A stretch of DNA of 64,000 nt from Oenococcus oeni DSM 20252 = AWRIB129 (GCF_000372485.1 NZ_AQVA01000006.1:1-64000), one strand, 5' to 3'. Positions 1 through 9,587 are shown, numbered from the stretch's first letter. The notes: generated by a model not told the origin, from the sequence alone. Program-made: numbers and translations.

Positions 1-210
1 CTGACTGTTTGTTTTACCAAACGTTGTTACGTAATTTATTGTTTTTGTATTACGAATTGACTTCGCAAATTAATTAATTTGTTCATATCTATTTGCATAA
101 ATATGAATCCCTACACAATTTGTTTGTCTTTGTTCTGTTCAGTTTTCAAAGTGCTGCGTCACTTCAAAAGCAACCTTTATATCGTGCCAGAGAAGCAAGC
201 GAATGTCAAG
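1..210 (-). promoter_or_regulatory. Probable rRNA operon promoter and leader (reading leftward)
   Basis: No protein gene is present. On the minus strand there is a perfect TTGACA at 204-209. Possible -10 boxes are CACGAT at 181-186 (17-base spacing) or TATAAA at 176-181 (22-base spacing), so the exact promoter is uncertain. Downstream, at about 136-154, is a boxA-like element (ACTTTGAAAACTGAAC), which is typical of the antitermination leader just before 16S rRNA in Firmicutes. The 16S gene itself would lie left of the window edge. That this is an rRNA leader is inferred from the boxA-like motif and promoter geometry. Confidence 0.6.
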
Positions 211-324
211 ACTTTTTCAACAATTTCTTGAGAAAAGAAATCTTTTAAGTCCGCCGCGCTCCCTGAGCTGACTTAAATATATTACAGCCATTTAAACCGA
301 AGGTCAATAGGAAAATGAAAAAAA
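211..324. other. Intergenic region upstream of rRNA promoter
   Basis: This stretch between the putative rRNA promoter and the ltaS terminator has no gene. It contains an imperfect inverted repeat at about 249-276 (AAGTC ... GACTT flanking a GC-rich centre). It may hold further upstream promoter or UP-element sequence for the rRNA operon, but I see no strong consensus. Confidence 0.3.
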
Positions 325-356
325 ATATAAAAAACCCGCTGAAGATTCAGCGGGTA
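325..356 (-). terminator. Rho-independent terminator after ltaS
   Basis: On the minus strand a 9-bp perfect stem (ACCCGCTGA / TCAGCGGGT at 347-355 and 334-342) with a 4-base loop is followed by a run of T residues. It begins about 10 bases after the ltaS stop codon and closes the glycolipid/LTA operon. Confidence 0.9.
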
Positions 357-365
357 GGGAAAAAG

Positions 366-2600
366 TTATTTAGAAGAAGATGCACTAGATGATGAAGAAC
401 TGCTGGAAGCCGGTTCAACCGAAGCAGAAGAACTATCAGAAGACGACTTCTCCTTAGCTTTCTCTTCTTTAACTTTTTCATAGTATTTTTTTATTTTAGA
501 TTGGGACTTCAGCATAAGTTCACTGGTTTTATAGAGCGATGTCAAAGACTTGCCCTTATTTTTGGCATCCAAAGAACTTGGATTCGAAGTTAAGGCCTTC
601 TTTAAACGAGCAAGTGTGCTGCTCGTTGTATAACTATAGTTTTTCTTAATTACGGTCTTAAAATTCGTTCGATGGTAAAAACGCAGTAAATCTCCGGTAA
701 CAACTTCATCGGAATACTTAAGCTGATCGTCGACATATTCTTGAGTCTTATCGATAAATTTTTTCATTGATTTGGAGGCGGTTTTATATTTTATCGATTT
801 TCCAGTCTGTGTGTTCCAATACGTACCATTCATTTTGATTACGGTCGGCGTAACAAAATCTCCATTCCTGAAACTGACAATCTGGCGACGCTTAGTTGAA
901 AGAAGGTCGCTCCCGAATTGAACAGAGTTGGTGTTCTGGACTCCCAACAGATCAAGCAAAGTTGGCAGAACATCGATTTCTCCGCCATAAGTGTGGTCTA
1001 TTCCCCCTTTTAAATTACTGGCGTGAATCATAAAAGGAACTTTTTGAAATTGAGCTAGATCATAATTGGTGATTTTTTTCTTTTTTAATAATTGAGCAAT
1101 CGCTGCTTCGTGATTTTCCGAAATTCCATAATGATCCCCATAAACATAAATTACACTGTTGTCATAAAGGCCACTGGCCTTAAGCCAAGCGATAAATTCG
1201 CCAAAAGCTGAATCCAAATAATGAGCAGTCTGGACATAATGGTCAACGGTCTTATCGCCTGTCGTTGTAGCCGGAAATTGGCTAGATATCTCCTTATTAG
1301 TCTCGTAGGGGTAATGGTTGGTAACAGTTATAACTTTTGCGTAGAAAGGTTGCGGCAATTCAGCGATATATTTCGATGCATCTTTCAAGAAAATTTTATC
1401 CAGCATTCCGTAACCGACATTGTAAGTCGACTTAGAAGCATTCGAATAAAAATTCTTACTGAAAAAATAATCATAACCCCATGATTTATATGTATTATCA
1501 CGATTCCAAAAAGACGGTACATCCCCGTGGAATGCTGCTGTCGTATATCCTAATTGATTTAAGATCGCTGGAGCCGACTGGAAAGTATTGCTTGTCCCAT
1601 ATTCAACCATCGCCGAACCAGAGGACAAACCAAATAGAGAGTTATCCAACATCATCTCGGCATCAGAAGTTTTCCCTTGGCCTACTTGATTATAAAAATT
1701 ATCGAAAGACAAGGTATGCGAATCGTGATAGAACTTATTAAGATTCGGCGTGACTTCTTTTCCATCGACTTTATAATCTATTAAAAACTGCTGAAAAGAT
1801 TCCAAATGGAAAACAAAGACATTTTTCCCTTTATCGACGCCATAATATTTCACATTTACCGGCGCACGATTAGAATTGATCCACTTTAGAATCGGCTTCA
1901 ATTCAGCTGCACTGGCTTTTTTTCGGCTAACAGCCTGGTTACGGGTCTGTACAGCATTAAAAGCCGCATATTCATTCAATCCTAAATATTTAACAATATA
2001 GTTAGTATCAAAAGAACGAGTCAACAAACCTGAACGATTGGAATTTGCCAGACCAAAAACAACAAAAATAAGTACAAAACCGAGTGTTGAAGTCAAAACA
2101 GCATATCTTCTTTGCAAGCCTTTTTTATCAGAGGTAATTTGCCGGAAAAGAAGAAGAAGGATTAGAACAATAATATCCAAAAAAACAAGAAAATCGCTCA
2201 AACGAATGATACCGGCAATCGATTTTCCTAGATTTTCGCTAACTGAAGAACCGGAAGACATAATTGAAAAAGACAAAAAATCACTGAATTCGCGGTAATA
2301 AAGCATATTGGCAAATAACCACAAAGTCTGAATGAGATTCATCAAAATCATCAGCCAATAGGCCAAATAACCGCGAAAATATAAAGCAATACTCAAAAAT
2401 AAAATCGCCGTTGGCAAAGGATTAAGAACGGAAATCAAAACCTGCATCATTCCTTTAATGCCAAGATTAAAATTAATGTAATATTCTATAACCGTTTTCA
2501 ATTCAATAAAAAACAGGTTGATCAAAAAAAACGCGACGATTGGTCGAACCTGGTGGTTACTTAAAAAATTCTTTATTTGTTCAAATTTATGTCTAATCAT
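366..2600 (-). CDS. ltaS: Lipoteichoic acid synthase (LtaS-type glycerol phosphate transferase)
   Basis: This polytopic membrane enzyme polymerises glycerol phosphate from phosphatidylglycerol to make the LTA backbone on the outer membrane face. About five hydrophobic segments occupy residues 20-185, followed by a sulfatase-fold extracellular domain (about 255-620). Residues matching the LtaS active site are visible: E267 in FHLESF, the nucleophile T311 in GQGKTSD, and D489-H490 in YGDHYG. The C-terminus (about 700-744) is a Lys/Glu stretch ending in a serine-rich tail, longer than usual for the family and probably a cell-wall spacer. The start ATG overlaps the ykuJ stop (TAATG), so it is translationally coupled as the last gene of the operon. 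Confidence 0.93.
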   Translation of the reverse strand: MIRHKFEQIKNFLSNHQVRPIVAFFLINLFFIELKTVIEYYINFNLGIKGMMQVLISVLNPLPTAILFLSIALYFRGYLAYWLMILMNLIQTLWLFANMLYYREFSDFLSFSIMSSGSSVSENLGKSIAGIIRLSDFLVFLDIIVLILLLLFRQITSDKKGLQRRYAVLTSTLGFVLIFVVFGLANSNRSGLLTRSFDTNYIVKYLGLNEYAAFNAVQTRNQAVSRKKASAAELKPILKWINSNRAPVNVKYYGVDKGKNVFVFHLESFQQFLIDYKVDGKEVTPNLNKFYHDSHTLSFDNFYNQVGQGKTSDAEMMLDNSLFGLSSGSAMVEYGTSNTFQSAPAILNQLGYTTAAFHGDVPSFWNRDNTYKSWGYDYFFSKNFYSNASKSTYNVGYGMLDKIFLKDASKYIAELPQPFYAKVITVTNHYPYETNKEISSQFPATTTGDKTVDHYVQTAHYLDSAFGEFIAWLKASGLYDNSVIYVYGDHYGISENHEAAIAQLLKKKKITNYDLAQFQKVPFMIHASNLKGGIDHTYGGEIDVLPTLLDLLGVQNTNSVQFGSDLLSTKRRQIVSFRNGDFVTPTVIKMNGTYWNTQTGKSIKYKTASKSMKKFIDKTQEYVDDQLKYSDEVVTGDLLRFYHRTNFKTVIKKNYSYTTSSTLARLKKALTSNPSSLDAKNKGKSLTSLYKTSELMLKSQSKIKKYYEKVKEEKAKEKSSSDSSSASVEPASSSSSSSSASSSK

Positions 2601-2857
2601 TAAAAAGTCAACTTCAAATCACGGAGAATTTCGTAGATATCAATAGCAACTAAATCGATATTATCAAATTTAAAAACATGATTATCTCGAAACTCCTTAA
2701 TAGTAAAAATATTCGTTCGACGATCAAAACTCACTCTAGCTAGATTTAACCCATAAAGATCAAAATTTCGAACTTGCACTTCTTGTCCGCTCTGATCCTT
2801 AACCATTGCTTCAAGACGGTTAATAATTGGAGTAATTTCCGATTCAGTTTTCGACAT
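2600..2857 (-). CDS. ykuJ: YkuJ/DUF1797 family small protein
   Basis: An 85-residue protein of the kind found beside envelope genes in Firmicutes; its biochemical role is unknown. The C-terminal pattern FDNIDLVAIDIYEIL closely resembles Bacillus YkuJ (FDNIDMVSIEIFELL), as does the N-terminal helix IINRLEAM. I chose the internal ATG at 2857 because family members begin directly with this helix. An upstream ATG at 2869 is possible, and neither has a strong Shine-Dalgarno. It overlaps the end of the upstream flippase-like gene and the start of ltaS, so it belongs to the same operon. Confidence 0.75.
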   Translation of the reverse strand: MSKTESEITPIINRLEAMVKDQSGQEVQVRNFDLYGLNLARVSFDRRTNIFTIKEFRDNHVFKFDNIDLVAIDIYEILRDLKLTF

Positions 2858-3872
2858 GATCTTTTTCATCAAGCTGATTCGGTATTACATTATACGCTAT
2901 CAAACCAGTGAAGATGCCAAAATAATAAGTTATTATTCGCCAAACCAGCATTGCAAAAATGGTGACTGTATGGTTTGGCAGGAAACTGGAAAAAAGTAGC
3001 GAGAAGCCTATTTCCGCGCCACCAGTGCCACCAGGAACGGGAAAAATAGAAATTGCCAAAGTCAGGATAACGTTTAAAACAACAATGAACATCGGATCGG
3101 CATTATCGGCTCCAACGGCTAGGAGAATAAAGTAGGGAATCAAATAATAGACGAAGAGCTGTATTAAAGTAACAAGCGAAACCTTAATCAATTTTTTCGG
3201 ATCGTTCGCCAACTTTTTGGAAACATCATGAAACTCGATAATTTTTTGGTTAAGTTTCCTATCAATTCCATCAACTTGCTGATCGGTCAGAAACCAGTGA
3301 AATGGTATCAAAACAATATTTGCAATTTTCTCCGTAATTGGCGGAAAAAACATAATAAATATGAGAACCAGCAAAACAAGTGCGTGAATAACGATGCCAA
3401 AGACAACCAGACTTGTCATTGCCAACATATGATTAGCAACATACTGGTATCCAAACAACAAGCAGATAAAAAATGCTATCACAATCATCGATTGATAAAT
3501 AACGAATTTCATCAAGGAGACTGAGCTGCCCTCCCCAAGAGAAACACCAGCCTGGCGCAGACCAAGAATTTGCATCGGCTGCCCGCCAACCGAAAAAGGA
3601 GTAATTCCATTGCCAAACTGTTCCATAAAAGGAGTTCGTAAAATTCCCCAAAAACTGACTTTAGTTGGTTCCAAAAGAATTTTTAAGATCCAAGCCATTG
3701 AAAGATAATAAAAAATAATCAATACAAAAGCGACCAGAAGCCAACCGTAATTAGTTTGAGAAATTTGTTCTCTAAACTCCCTAATATTCACTTTATGGAA
3801 ACTATAAATAAAAGCCAAAGCGCCGATAAAAAGCGTAAAAAACATCCAAAAAACCCGTTGTTTAGTATTCAT
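2844..3872 (-). CDS. Lysylphosphatidylglycerol synthase TM-region/YbhN-like membrane protein
   Basis: A 342-residue protein with seven to eight hydrophobic helices matching the UPF0104/LPG_synthase_TM family. The characteristic FPVPGGTGGAEIGF motif is at about 275-290, and an EQFGNGITPFSVGGQPMQ segment is at about 83-100. In MprF this domain flips lipid. The stand-alone form commonly sits next to glycolipid glycosyltransferases, so a role in moving or supplying glycolipid for LTA is inferred. The catalytic domain that attaches lysine is absent, so it should not aminoacylate lipid itself. The start overlaps the preceding glycosyltransferase stop by four bases (ATGA). Confidence 0.8.
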   Translation of the reverse strand: MNTKQRVFWMFFTLFIGALAFIYSFHKVNIREFREQISQTNYGWLLVAFVLIIFYYLSMAWILKILLEPTKVSFWGILRTPFMEQFGNGITPFSVGGQPMQILGLRQAGVSLGEGSSVSLMKFVIYQSMIVIAFFICLLFGYQYVANHMLAMTSLVVFGIVIHALVLLVLIFIMFFPPITEKIANIVLIPFHWFLTDQQVDGIDRKLNQKIIEFHDVSKKLANDPKKLIKVSLVTLIQLFVYYLIPYFILLAVGADNADPMFIVVLNVILTLAISIFPVPGGTGGAEIGFSLLFSSFLPNHTVTIFAMLVWRIITYYFGIFTGLIAYNVIPNQLDEKDHVEN

Positions 3873-4900
3873 CTACTCTCCTGACTTGGCAAAGACAAAG
3901 CTTCTTCATAAGCTTTTTTTAATTGCGGCCCAATCAACGAAACATCCCGCTTTAAAGCAACTTCGTGCCCTGCTTTTGATACATTCTTAACTTTCCCAGC
4001 CAAAATTTCGTTTAAGCGTTTATCAAATTCATCCAGATTAGACGCTTTATAACAATCAAATCCATCATGAAGCCAGTCGTTATAAACAGGAATATCGCGA
4101 ACGAGGACCTTTTGTGAGCTGGCCAAAGCCTCAAGAACAACAATCCCTTCGGTTTCTTCATAGCTGGGATATAAAAACAGGTCGGCGCCGGAATAAGCTC
4201 CCTGCAAAACATCTCCAGTAATATATCCAGCAAAAACACAATTATCAGGATGGTCTTTTTTTACGGTTTCCCTGATTTTTTTTGGAATAATCCGTAAATC
4301 GGTATAACCAAACCATACAAAAAGATGCTCGGGATTTCTCCTTGCCAATTCAACAAAATCCATAATCCCTTTTCTTTGAAAATAAAGGCCAACAGAAATA
4401 ATTATTTTTCTTTTATCATTTTCCTTTAAATTCAAAAACTGACGGAACTTAATAATTTTAGACTTGTTTCGACGATAAGAGGAAACCCGTACGCCATTCG
4501 ATATTGGAACAATCGGCTGTTTTAATCCATAAGACCGTAATAGAGATTTAGCATAAGGCGTTGGCGTAATAATTAAATCAGCCTGCCGATAAGCTTTAAT
4601 CAGATGCTTTTTAAAGGGTTTGGAAAGAAAATTCGATCCAATAAAAGAATTGCGAAAATCTTCATAAGTCGAATGAGCGTGATAAACAACCTTTCGATTC
4701 TGTAAACGAGCCTTGGCCACCATTGCCAAGGATTTAGGCCCATAAGTGTTAACGTCAATCAGGTCGTAATCTTTAGAAAAAGGGCTAGTGTCAAGAACTA
4801 TATCCGTATAAGAGAGTTCCTCCTGCTGCAAACGTTGAGCGTGTCCAATCCCGGAACGACTGATTAAACCCGGGTTTTCAAAATACTGCAATACTTTCAT
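3869..4900 (-). CDS. lafB: GT4 glycosyltransferase, probable second glycolipid synthase (LafB-like)
   Basis: A 343-residue GT-B fold glycosyltransferase. It has the nucleotide-sugar binding motif EETEGIVVLEAL (about 247-258) and a Rossmann-like VVYHAHSTYED segment near residue 72. It lies 13 bases after lafA in the same operon, the arrangement of the two-step synthesis of diglycosyldiacylglycerol, the lipid anchor of LTA. By position it would add the second sugar. The donor (UDP-glucose or UDP-galactose) cannot be read from sequence alone. Oenococcus is known to carry such an alMGS/alDGS-type pair. Symbol assigned by analogy. Confidence 0.75.
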   Translation of the reverse strand: MKVLQYFENPGLISRSGIGHAQRLQQEELSYTDIVLDTSPFSKDYDLIDVNTYGPKSLAMVAKARLQNRKVVYHAHSTYEDFRNSFIGSNFLSKPFKKHLIKAYRQADLIITPTPYAKSLLRSYGLKQPIVPISNGVRVSSYRRNKSKIIKFRQFLNLKENDKRKIIISVGLYFQRKGIMDFVELARRNPEHLFVWFGYTDLRIIPKKIRETVKKDHPDNCVFAGYITGDVLQGAYSGADLFLYPSYEETEGIVVLEALASSQKVLVRDIPVYNDWLHDGFDCYKASNLDEFDKRLNEILAGKVKNVSKAGHEVALKRDVSLIGPQLKKAYEEALSLPSQESR

Positions 4901-4913
4901 TCAATTTATTCTA

Positions 4914-6209
4914 CTATTTATTATCACGTGCTTCCTTTTTAACTTTCAAAATCTTTCGTTTTGCGACTTTCGGCAGAGGCAAACGACCTAATAATTGACG
5001 GGCATAGCCAATTTCCTCATCAGTTGGTTCGTCAGAAGACTTGGAGCCATTCGGATCAAAGCTATTAATAATTTGTTGATAGAATTTTAAAACGTCGGCT
5101 CCAAATTTTTCAGCACTAATCTCTTTTAAAACCCTATCACGTTCAGGATTTTCCTTTTTAAAACTTGGATCAGAAAGATAGTTTTCAATCGCTTCAGTCA
5201 TCTCTGCATTGTCATGGACAATTGTGCCAATAAATTTGGATTTCGTAATTTGGGTTAAATAAGGATTCGACATTGCGACAAAAGGACGATTGGCATTAAC
5301 TGCCTCGATAAAGGTTAAGCCTTGTGATTCGGAAGTCGAAGGACTGGCAAAAACATCGGCCATCCGGTAATAGGAATAGACATCGGCATGGTCGACCATG
5401 CCGACAAACTTGACGTGTTTGTTCAGGCCAAGAGCCTTAGCATGGTCTTCCAACTCTTCTCTTGCCGGACCATCCCCGGCAATAACGAGAATTGCATTGT
5501 GAAAATCGTTAATAATATAAGACATCACATTAATAAGCTCTTCGATATTCTTTTCAAAAGCGACTCTGCCCAGTGACAAAATAACCGGTTGTCTTGGCCT
5601 TATTTTTAAGGTTTTTCTTAATTCAGCTGAATTATCAGGCATATTTTTTGAAAAACTGACACCGGTCGGAATTATCGGCATCGGGGCATCCACTCCATAA
5701 CCGCGTAAAGTATCATAAACTCTTTGGCTCGGGGCAATCACTCCATTAACCGACTTCAAATAAGCGCGGACAATTACTTCAACACCACCTGCTTTGATTA
5801 ATCTCCCGTTCATTACATAATGCGTATAATCTTGGTACATCGTGTGATATGTGTGCACAATCGGAATCTTCAGCTGGCGGGCAATTATTTTCCCCATCAA
5901 TCCAAGACTGAATTCTGTCTGAGTATGAATAATATCGAGACGTAAGGTTCGTGCAATTTCGATCGCCTCAAAAAAACCACGAAAAGTAATCCGGCGGTCC
6001 TTAAACCCTGTATATGGAATCGAAGAAAAACGATAAATATTTTTTTCTGATCCATGCCCATAATGCGAACGTTTTACTTTTGGATCGGTTGTCGTAAAAA
6101 TATAAACGTTGTGACCCAAGTTTTCCAATTGTTGGGCCAAAATTTGCGTGCTTGTGCTGACACCGGATATTTGTGGAAAATAGGTGTCGGTAAAAAGTCC
6201 AATATTCAT
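4914..6209 (-). CDS. lafA: 1,2-diacylglycerol 3-alpha-glucosyltransferase (LafA-like, GT4)
   Basis: A 431-residue cytoplasmic-face membrane-bound glycosyltransferase predicted to make monoglucosyldiacylglycerol, the first step to the LTA anchor. The N-terminus MNIGLFTDTYFPQISGVSTS is the family signature. HTYHTMYQDYTHY (about 118-130) and the E-x7-E-type motif SESQGLTFIEA (about 290-300) are visible. The C-terminus is strongly basic (KVAKRKILKVKKEARDNK), suiting peripheral binding to anionic lipid. It is the first gene of the operon. There is no Shine-Dalgarno; TATAAT lies exactly six bases before the ATG, suggesting a leaderless mRNA. Confidence 0.85.
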   Translation of the reverse strand: MNIGLFTDTYFPQISGVSTSTQILAQQLENLGHNVYIFTTTDPKVKRSHYGHGSEKNIYRFSSIPYTGFKDRRITFRGFFEAIEIARTLRLDIIHTQTEFSLGLMGKIIARQLKIPIVHTYHTMYQDYTHYVMNGRLIKAGGVEVIVRAYLKSVNGVIAPSQRVYDTLRGYGVDAPMPIIPTGVSFSKNMPDNSAELRKTLKIRPRQPVILSLGRVAFEKNIEELINVMSYIINDFHNAILVIAGDGPAREELEDHAKALGLNKHVKFVGMVDHADVYSYYRMADVFASPSTSESQGLTFIEAVNANRPFVAMSNPYLTQITKSKFIGTIVHDNAEMTEAIENYLSDPSFKKENPERDRVLKEISAEKFGADVLKFYQQIINSFDPNGSKSSDEPTDEEIGYARQLLGRLPLPKVAKRKILKVKKEARDNK

Positions 6210-6215
6210 GCTTTT

Positions 6216-6221
6216 ATTATA
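6216..6221 (-). promoter_or_regulatory. -10 box of lafA operon, leaderless geometry
   Basis: TATAAT on the minus strand is followed by six bases (AAAAGC) and then the lafA ATG at 6209. Transcription would start at or next to the A of the ATG. No convincing -35 box is seen because the upstream bases are the T-tract of the ptsI terminator. Confidence 0.6.
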
Positions 6222-6228
6222 CTTTTAA

Positions 6229-6252
6229 GTAAAAAAAAAGACCCGTAGGCCC
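6229..6252 (-). terminator. Terminator after ptsI
   Basis: On the minus strand GGGCC/GGTCT pairs (with G-T wobbles) around a cTACGg tetraloop, followed by nine T residues. It begins directly after the ptsI stop codon and separates ptsI from the lafA operon. Confidence 0.65.
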
Positions 6253-7980
6253 TCATTTAATTGAATTTTTGACTAAATCGATTACTTCTTGATTCGTGTC
6301 TTTATCCAAACTCTCTATTGCTAATTTTTTCATGTCCGAGAATTTTAAGTGTTTTATCAGCGAACGAGTCGGCAAAACCGATGAAGCCGACATCGAAAAC
6401 TCGTCAAGGCCCAATCCCACCAGGACAGGTACGGCAACTGGATCTCCTGCCATTTCTCCACACATCGCGACAACTTTATTTTCTTTATGTGCAGCATCGA
6501 TAACATTATGAACCAATCGCAAAATTGCCGGATTATATGGCTGATATAAATAAGAAACACTATCGTTCCCTCGATCAGCTGCCATCGTATATTGAATCAA
6601 ATCATTAGTACCGATTGAAAAGAAATCAACCTCTTTGGCGAATTTATCAGCTAAAACAGCCGAGGCAGGAATTTCAACCATGATTCCAAGCTTTATATCG
6701 TCAGCAATCTTAGTGCCCTTAGAAAGCAATTTATCTTTTTCTTCTTCATAGATTTTCTTCGCTTGACGGAACTCAGGCAAAGTAGCGATCATAGGAAACA
6801 TAATCCATAAATTCCCGTAAACCGAGGCGCGTAAAAGTGCCCTAAGTTGTGTACGGAAGATATCATCCTGTTTTAGAGAAATACGAATCGCACGATAGCC
6901 CAAAAACGGGTTATCTTCCTTCGGCAATTTCCAATAACTCAACTGTTTATCACCGCCAATATCCATCGTACGGATCGTAACTGGTTTTCCATCTACTGCC
7001 TGCAATGCGGCCTTATAAGCAGAAAATTGCTCATCTTCAGTTGGAAGATGATCTGAATCAATAAACAAAAATTCTGTCCGGAATAAACCAATTCCCTCTG
7101 CCCCACTTTCAATCACTGAATCCAAGTCTTTCGGAGAACCAATATTCGCGTTGATATCAAAGTGCTTACCATCGGCCGATTCAGTCGTTTGATTTTTAAG
7201 CTTGGCTTGTTCGCGTTTCCGAGCAAAGTATTCACCAACTTTACGAGCATATACGACTTCTTCTTCTTCGTTCGGATCGATTAAGACCTGGCCGGCTCCG
7301 CCGTCAACGATTATGTTTACGTGATTCTTGATTTCACTGATTGCATTCCCAATACCAACAACTGCCGGAATTTCCAAAGAACGAGCCATGATCGAAGCAT
7401 GAGCTGTTCGTCCACCGATATCAGTAACAATTCCCTTAACAAAAGTCGGATCGAGCTGTGCGGTATCGGACGGGGTCAAATCATGAGCAACGATAATTAC
7501 CTCTTCATCGATTAAAGCCGGATTTGGCAAATCAATTCCCAACAAATGGCTGGTAACTCGTTTTGCAATATCACGAATATCGGCTGCACGTTCCTGCATA
7601 TAAGCGTTATCAGTCATCGTTTCGAAAGTCGCTATATAATTATCGGTCACATTTTTAAGTGCTGATTCGGCATTAATTTGTTTGTGCTCAATCTGTGCTT
7701 TAATTCCTGAAACCAATTCCGGATCGGAAAGAATCGTAATATGTGCCTGAAAAACTTCTGCTTCTTCTTTGCCAAGATTTTTTTCGGCTTTGGCTTCGAT
7801 TTTCTTCAAATCGTCTTTAGAAGCGGAAAGTGCTTTGTCTAAACGACTCTCCTCTGCAGCAACATCTTTGATTTTTTCGTTATAAGGAAAAGCTAAACTT
7901 GGGTCAACCAATAAATAACTTTTAGCGATCCCAACACCATCCGATGCCGCAATTCCAGTTAATTTCTTCGTTTCAGCCAT
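6253..7980 (-). CDS. ptsI: Phosphoenolpyruvate-protein phosphotransferase (PTS enzyme I)
   Basis: Enzyme I transfers phosphate from PEP to HPr, the first step of all PTS sugar uptake. At 575 residues it has the usual length. The phospho-His motif [13 protein letters not shown] is at about 189-201 (His near 194), the PEP-binding [13 protein letters not shown]-type segment ([13 protein letters not shown]) is near 290, and the catalytic-Cys loop [12 protein letters not shown] is near 500. I take the ATG at 7980 (MAETKK), preceded by GTGGGG, over an in-frame codon four residues upstream. Unlike in most lactic acid bacteria it is not joined to ptsH, which lies about 2.6 kb upstream. Confidence 0.95.
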   Translation of the reverse strand: MAETKKLTGIAASDGVGIAKSYLLVDPSLAFPYNEKIKDVAAEESRLDKALSASKDDLKKIEAKAEKNLGKEEAEVFQAHITILSDPELVSGIKAQIEHKQINAESALKNVTDNYIATFETMTDNAYMQERAADIRDIAKRVTSHLLGIDLPNPALIDEEVIIVAHDLTPSDTAQLDPTFVKGIVTDIGGRTAHASIMARSLEIPAVVGIGNAISEIKNHVNIIVDGGAGQVLIDPNEEEEVVYARKVGEYFARKREQAKLKNQTTESADGKHFDINANIGSPKDLDSVIESGAEGIGLFRTEFLFIDSDHLPTEDEQFSAYKAALQAVDGKPVTIRTMDIGGDKQLSYWKLPKEDNPFLGYRAIRISLKQDDIFRTQLRALLRASVYGNLWIMFPMIATLPEFRQAKKIYEEEKDKLLSKGTKIADDIKLGIMVEIPASAVLADKFAKEVDFFSIGTNDLIQYTMAADRGNDSVSYLYQPYNPAILRLVHNVIDAAHKENKVVAMCGEMAGDPVAVPVLVGLGLDEFSMSASSVLPTRSLIKHLKFSDMKKLAIESLDKDTNQEVIDLVKNSIK

Positions 7981-8237
7981 TGTATACCCCACTTGAATTT
8001 ATTGATAATGAAAATTTCGACCCTTGTTTATAAAAACAAGTAACCAAAAAAATCGTTTTCAATAATCTTCGGCTTTTTAAGTCAATTAAGATTCAAATAC
8101 CTAAATGCCGTCGTATCTATCATAGACTTTGAAACTGTTTTCAACAATTCCTTAGGATATTTTATCCAAAATTCAGATCAAAAGTGAACAAAGTACAAAA
8201 GAATTCCATCAGCAACAATTAACTCCGACCCACGATT
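7981..8237. other. Intergenic region between ptsI and HAD phosphatase gene
   Basis: About 257 bases with no credible ORF. It should contain the ptsI promoter and 5' UTR on the minus strand. TATAAA occurs around 8026-8031 but has no good -35 at the right distance, so I do not call a defined promoter. Confidence 0.35.
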
Positions 8238-9041
8238 CTATAGATCGAAATATTTCACCAGGTAAGCAGCCACGCCATCTTCGGTATTAAGTTTTGTCAC
8301 AGCTTGGGCTGCCTCCTTAACCTCTTTGATCGCATTTCCCATTGCAACACCAATACCCGCCGATTTAATCATTGGCAAATCATTTTCCTCGTCGCCAAAA
8401 GCCATGACGTTATCAAATGTCCAACCAAAATGTTTGATTAATTGGCCAAGACCGAAACTTTTATTGACCCCCTTAGGCAAAAATTCCAACAGATTGGGCC
8501 GACTTTTAACGATTGTAAAAGTTGGGTAATCAGCGGCTTTTTCTTGAATTTTGGCAACTTGCTCAGGATCTGTTTGACTAATAAATTTGTAATAATGCTC
8601 ATCGGCAGGTAAATCATGAAAACTAAGATCGGTAAAATCCATTAATTTACCTATAAAAGATTGATAACCGGATTTTCTTATATCGATAATTGAATAAGCA
8701 CGGTCAATTGCGACACCATCCAATGGGAAACGCATCTGGTTGGCCAAATCGTTAATTGGTGCAATATCTTCTTTCGTTAAAAATTTGCTGAAAATAATTT
8801 TCTTACTCAAATTATTTTGAATGACGCCGCCATTAAAGTTAATTGAATAATCTTCCGGCTGCTTTAATTCCAATTGATCTATAAAAGGTAGAATCCCTTT
8901 AATGGGACGGCCGGTTGTTAAAACAACTTTTAGTCCTTTATTATGTAAAAGCTTCAATACTTCCCGATTGCGACTGCTTATTTCACTATTAGCATTCAAC
9001 AAAGTGTTGTCTAAATCCAATGCGATTAATTTTATTTCCAA
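8238..9041 (-). CDS. Cof-type HAD-IIB family sugar-phosphate phosphatase
   Basis: A 267-residue HAD hydrolase with the nucleophile motif LDLDNTLLN (Asp at about 9 and 11), motif II TTGRP near 42, and motif IV GDEENDLPMI near 217. The Cof/YidA subfamily dephosphorylates sugar phosphates and other small metabolites; the substrate here is unknown. The start is TTG at 9041, preceded by GGAGG six bases away. No ATG gives a better start. Confidence 0.85.
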   Translation of the reverse strand: MEIKLIALDLDNTLLNANSEISSRNREVLKLLHNKGLKVVLTTGRPIKGILPFIDQLELKQPEDYSINFNGGVIQNNLSKKIIFSKFLTKEDIAPINDLANQMRFPLDGVAIDRAYSIIDIRKSGYQSFIGKLMDFTDLSFHDLPADEHYYKFISQTDPEQVAKIQEKAADYPTFTIVKSRPNLLEFLPKGVNKSFGLGQLIKHFGWTFDNVMAFGDEENDLPMIKSAGIGVAMGNAIKEVKEAAQAVTKLNTEDGVAAYLVKYFDL

Positions 9042-9064
9042 TTCCTACCTCCATTTTTTTGATA

Positions 9065-9097
9065 AAACAAAAGACCGTTCGCCAACCAAAACGGTCT
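9065..9097 (-). terminator. Terminator after the broken PTS IIB gene
   Basis: The minus strand has AGACCGTT / AACGGTCT (arms near 9090-9097 and 9072-9079) with a 10-base loop, followed by TTTGTTTT. It sits 11 bases downstream of the pseudogene stop. Confidence 0.75.
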
Positions 9098-9107
9098 AAT
9101 TTTATAT

Positions 9108-9427
9108 TCACTTATCCAATGCTTCGACTTGCTTTAAAACTCTTCCGGCATCCATCATTCCATAGGCAACCATATCGATTAAACCGACGGGAATTTTATT
9201 GTCGTAGGCTTTTTGGTACTTGTTTACCAAATAACGTACCTGTGGTGCAACCAAAATAACCCTTGGCTCGCTTTTAGAAGCTTTATCAAGTCCAACTGAA
9301 TCAGCAGCGCACCTTCGACCGAATATGGAAGCTTGTTCATTTCAGCGTAGTCATCCATTTTTTTGGCCAGCAACGAAATAGACATTCCAGCTGCATCAAC
9401 AAGTAGAACATTTTTCTTTTCTACCAT
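9108..9427 (-). pseudogene. Frameshifted PTS lactose/cellobiose-type IIB component
   Basis: The N-terminal part (residues 1-~46, MVEKKNVLLVDAAGMS...) and the C-terminal part (VILVAPQVRYLVNKYQ ... VAYGMMDAGRVLKQVEALDK) are both clear IIB sequence but lie in different frames. The frame changes near 9295-9310; one added base there would restore a ~106-residue protein, the usual IIB length. The phosphorylatable Cys of the P-loop (normally LVC.AGMS) is Asp here (LLVDAAGMS), so the protein would probably be inactive even if the frame were restored. The Shine-Dalgarno (GGGGAG) and terminator remain. No IIA or IIC gene is adjacent. Confidence 0.85.
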
Positions 9428-9587
9428 GATTATCTCCCCATTTAAATTATATAACGATTAAAAGGACAAAAATAACCATAAATATTTTTTGGTCTACCCT
9501 GTTGTTTCAAAGATTGGCAGCCAAAATTGCCGATATTTTTAGTTTTACAAAATTTATTCCAATATGGTTAAAAAACCACAAAAAAAC

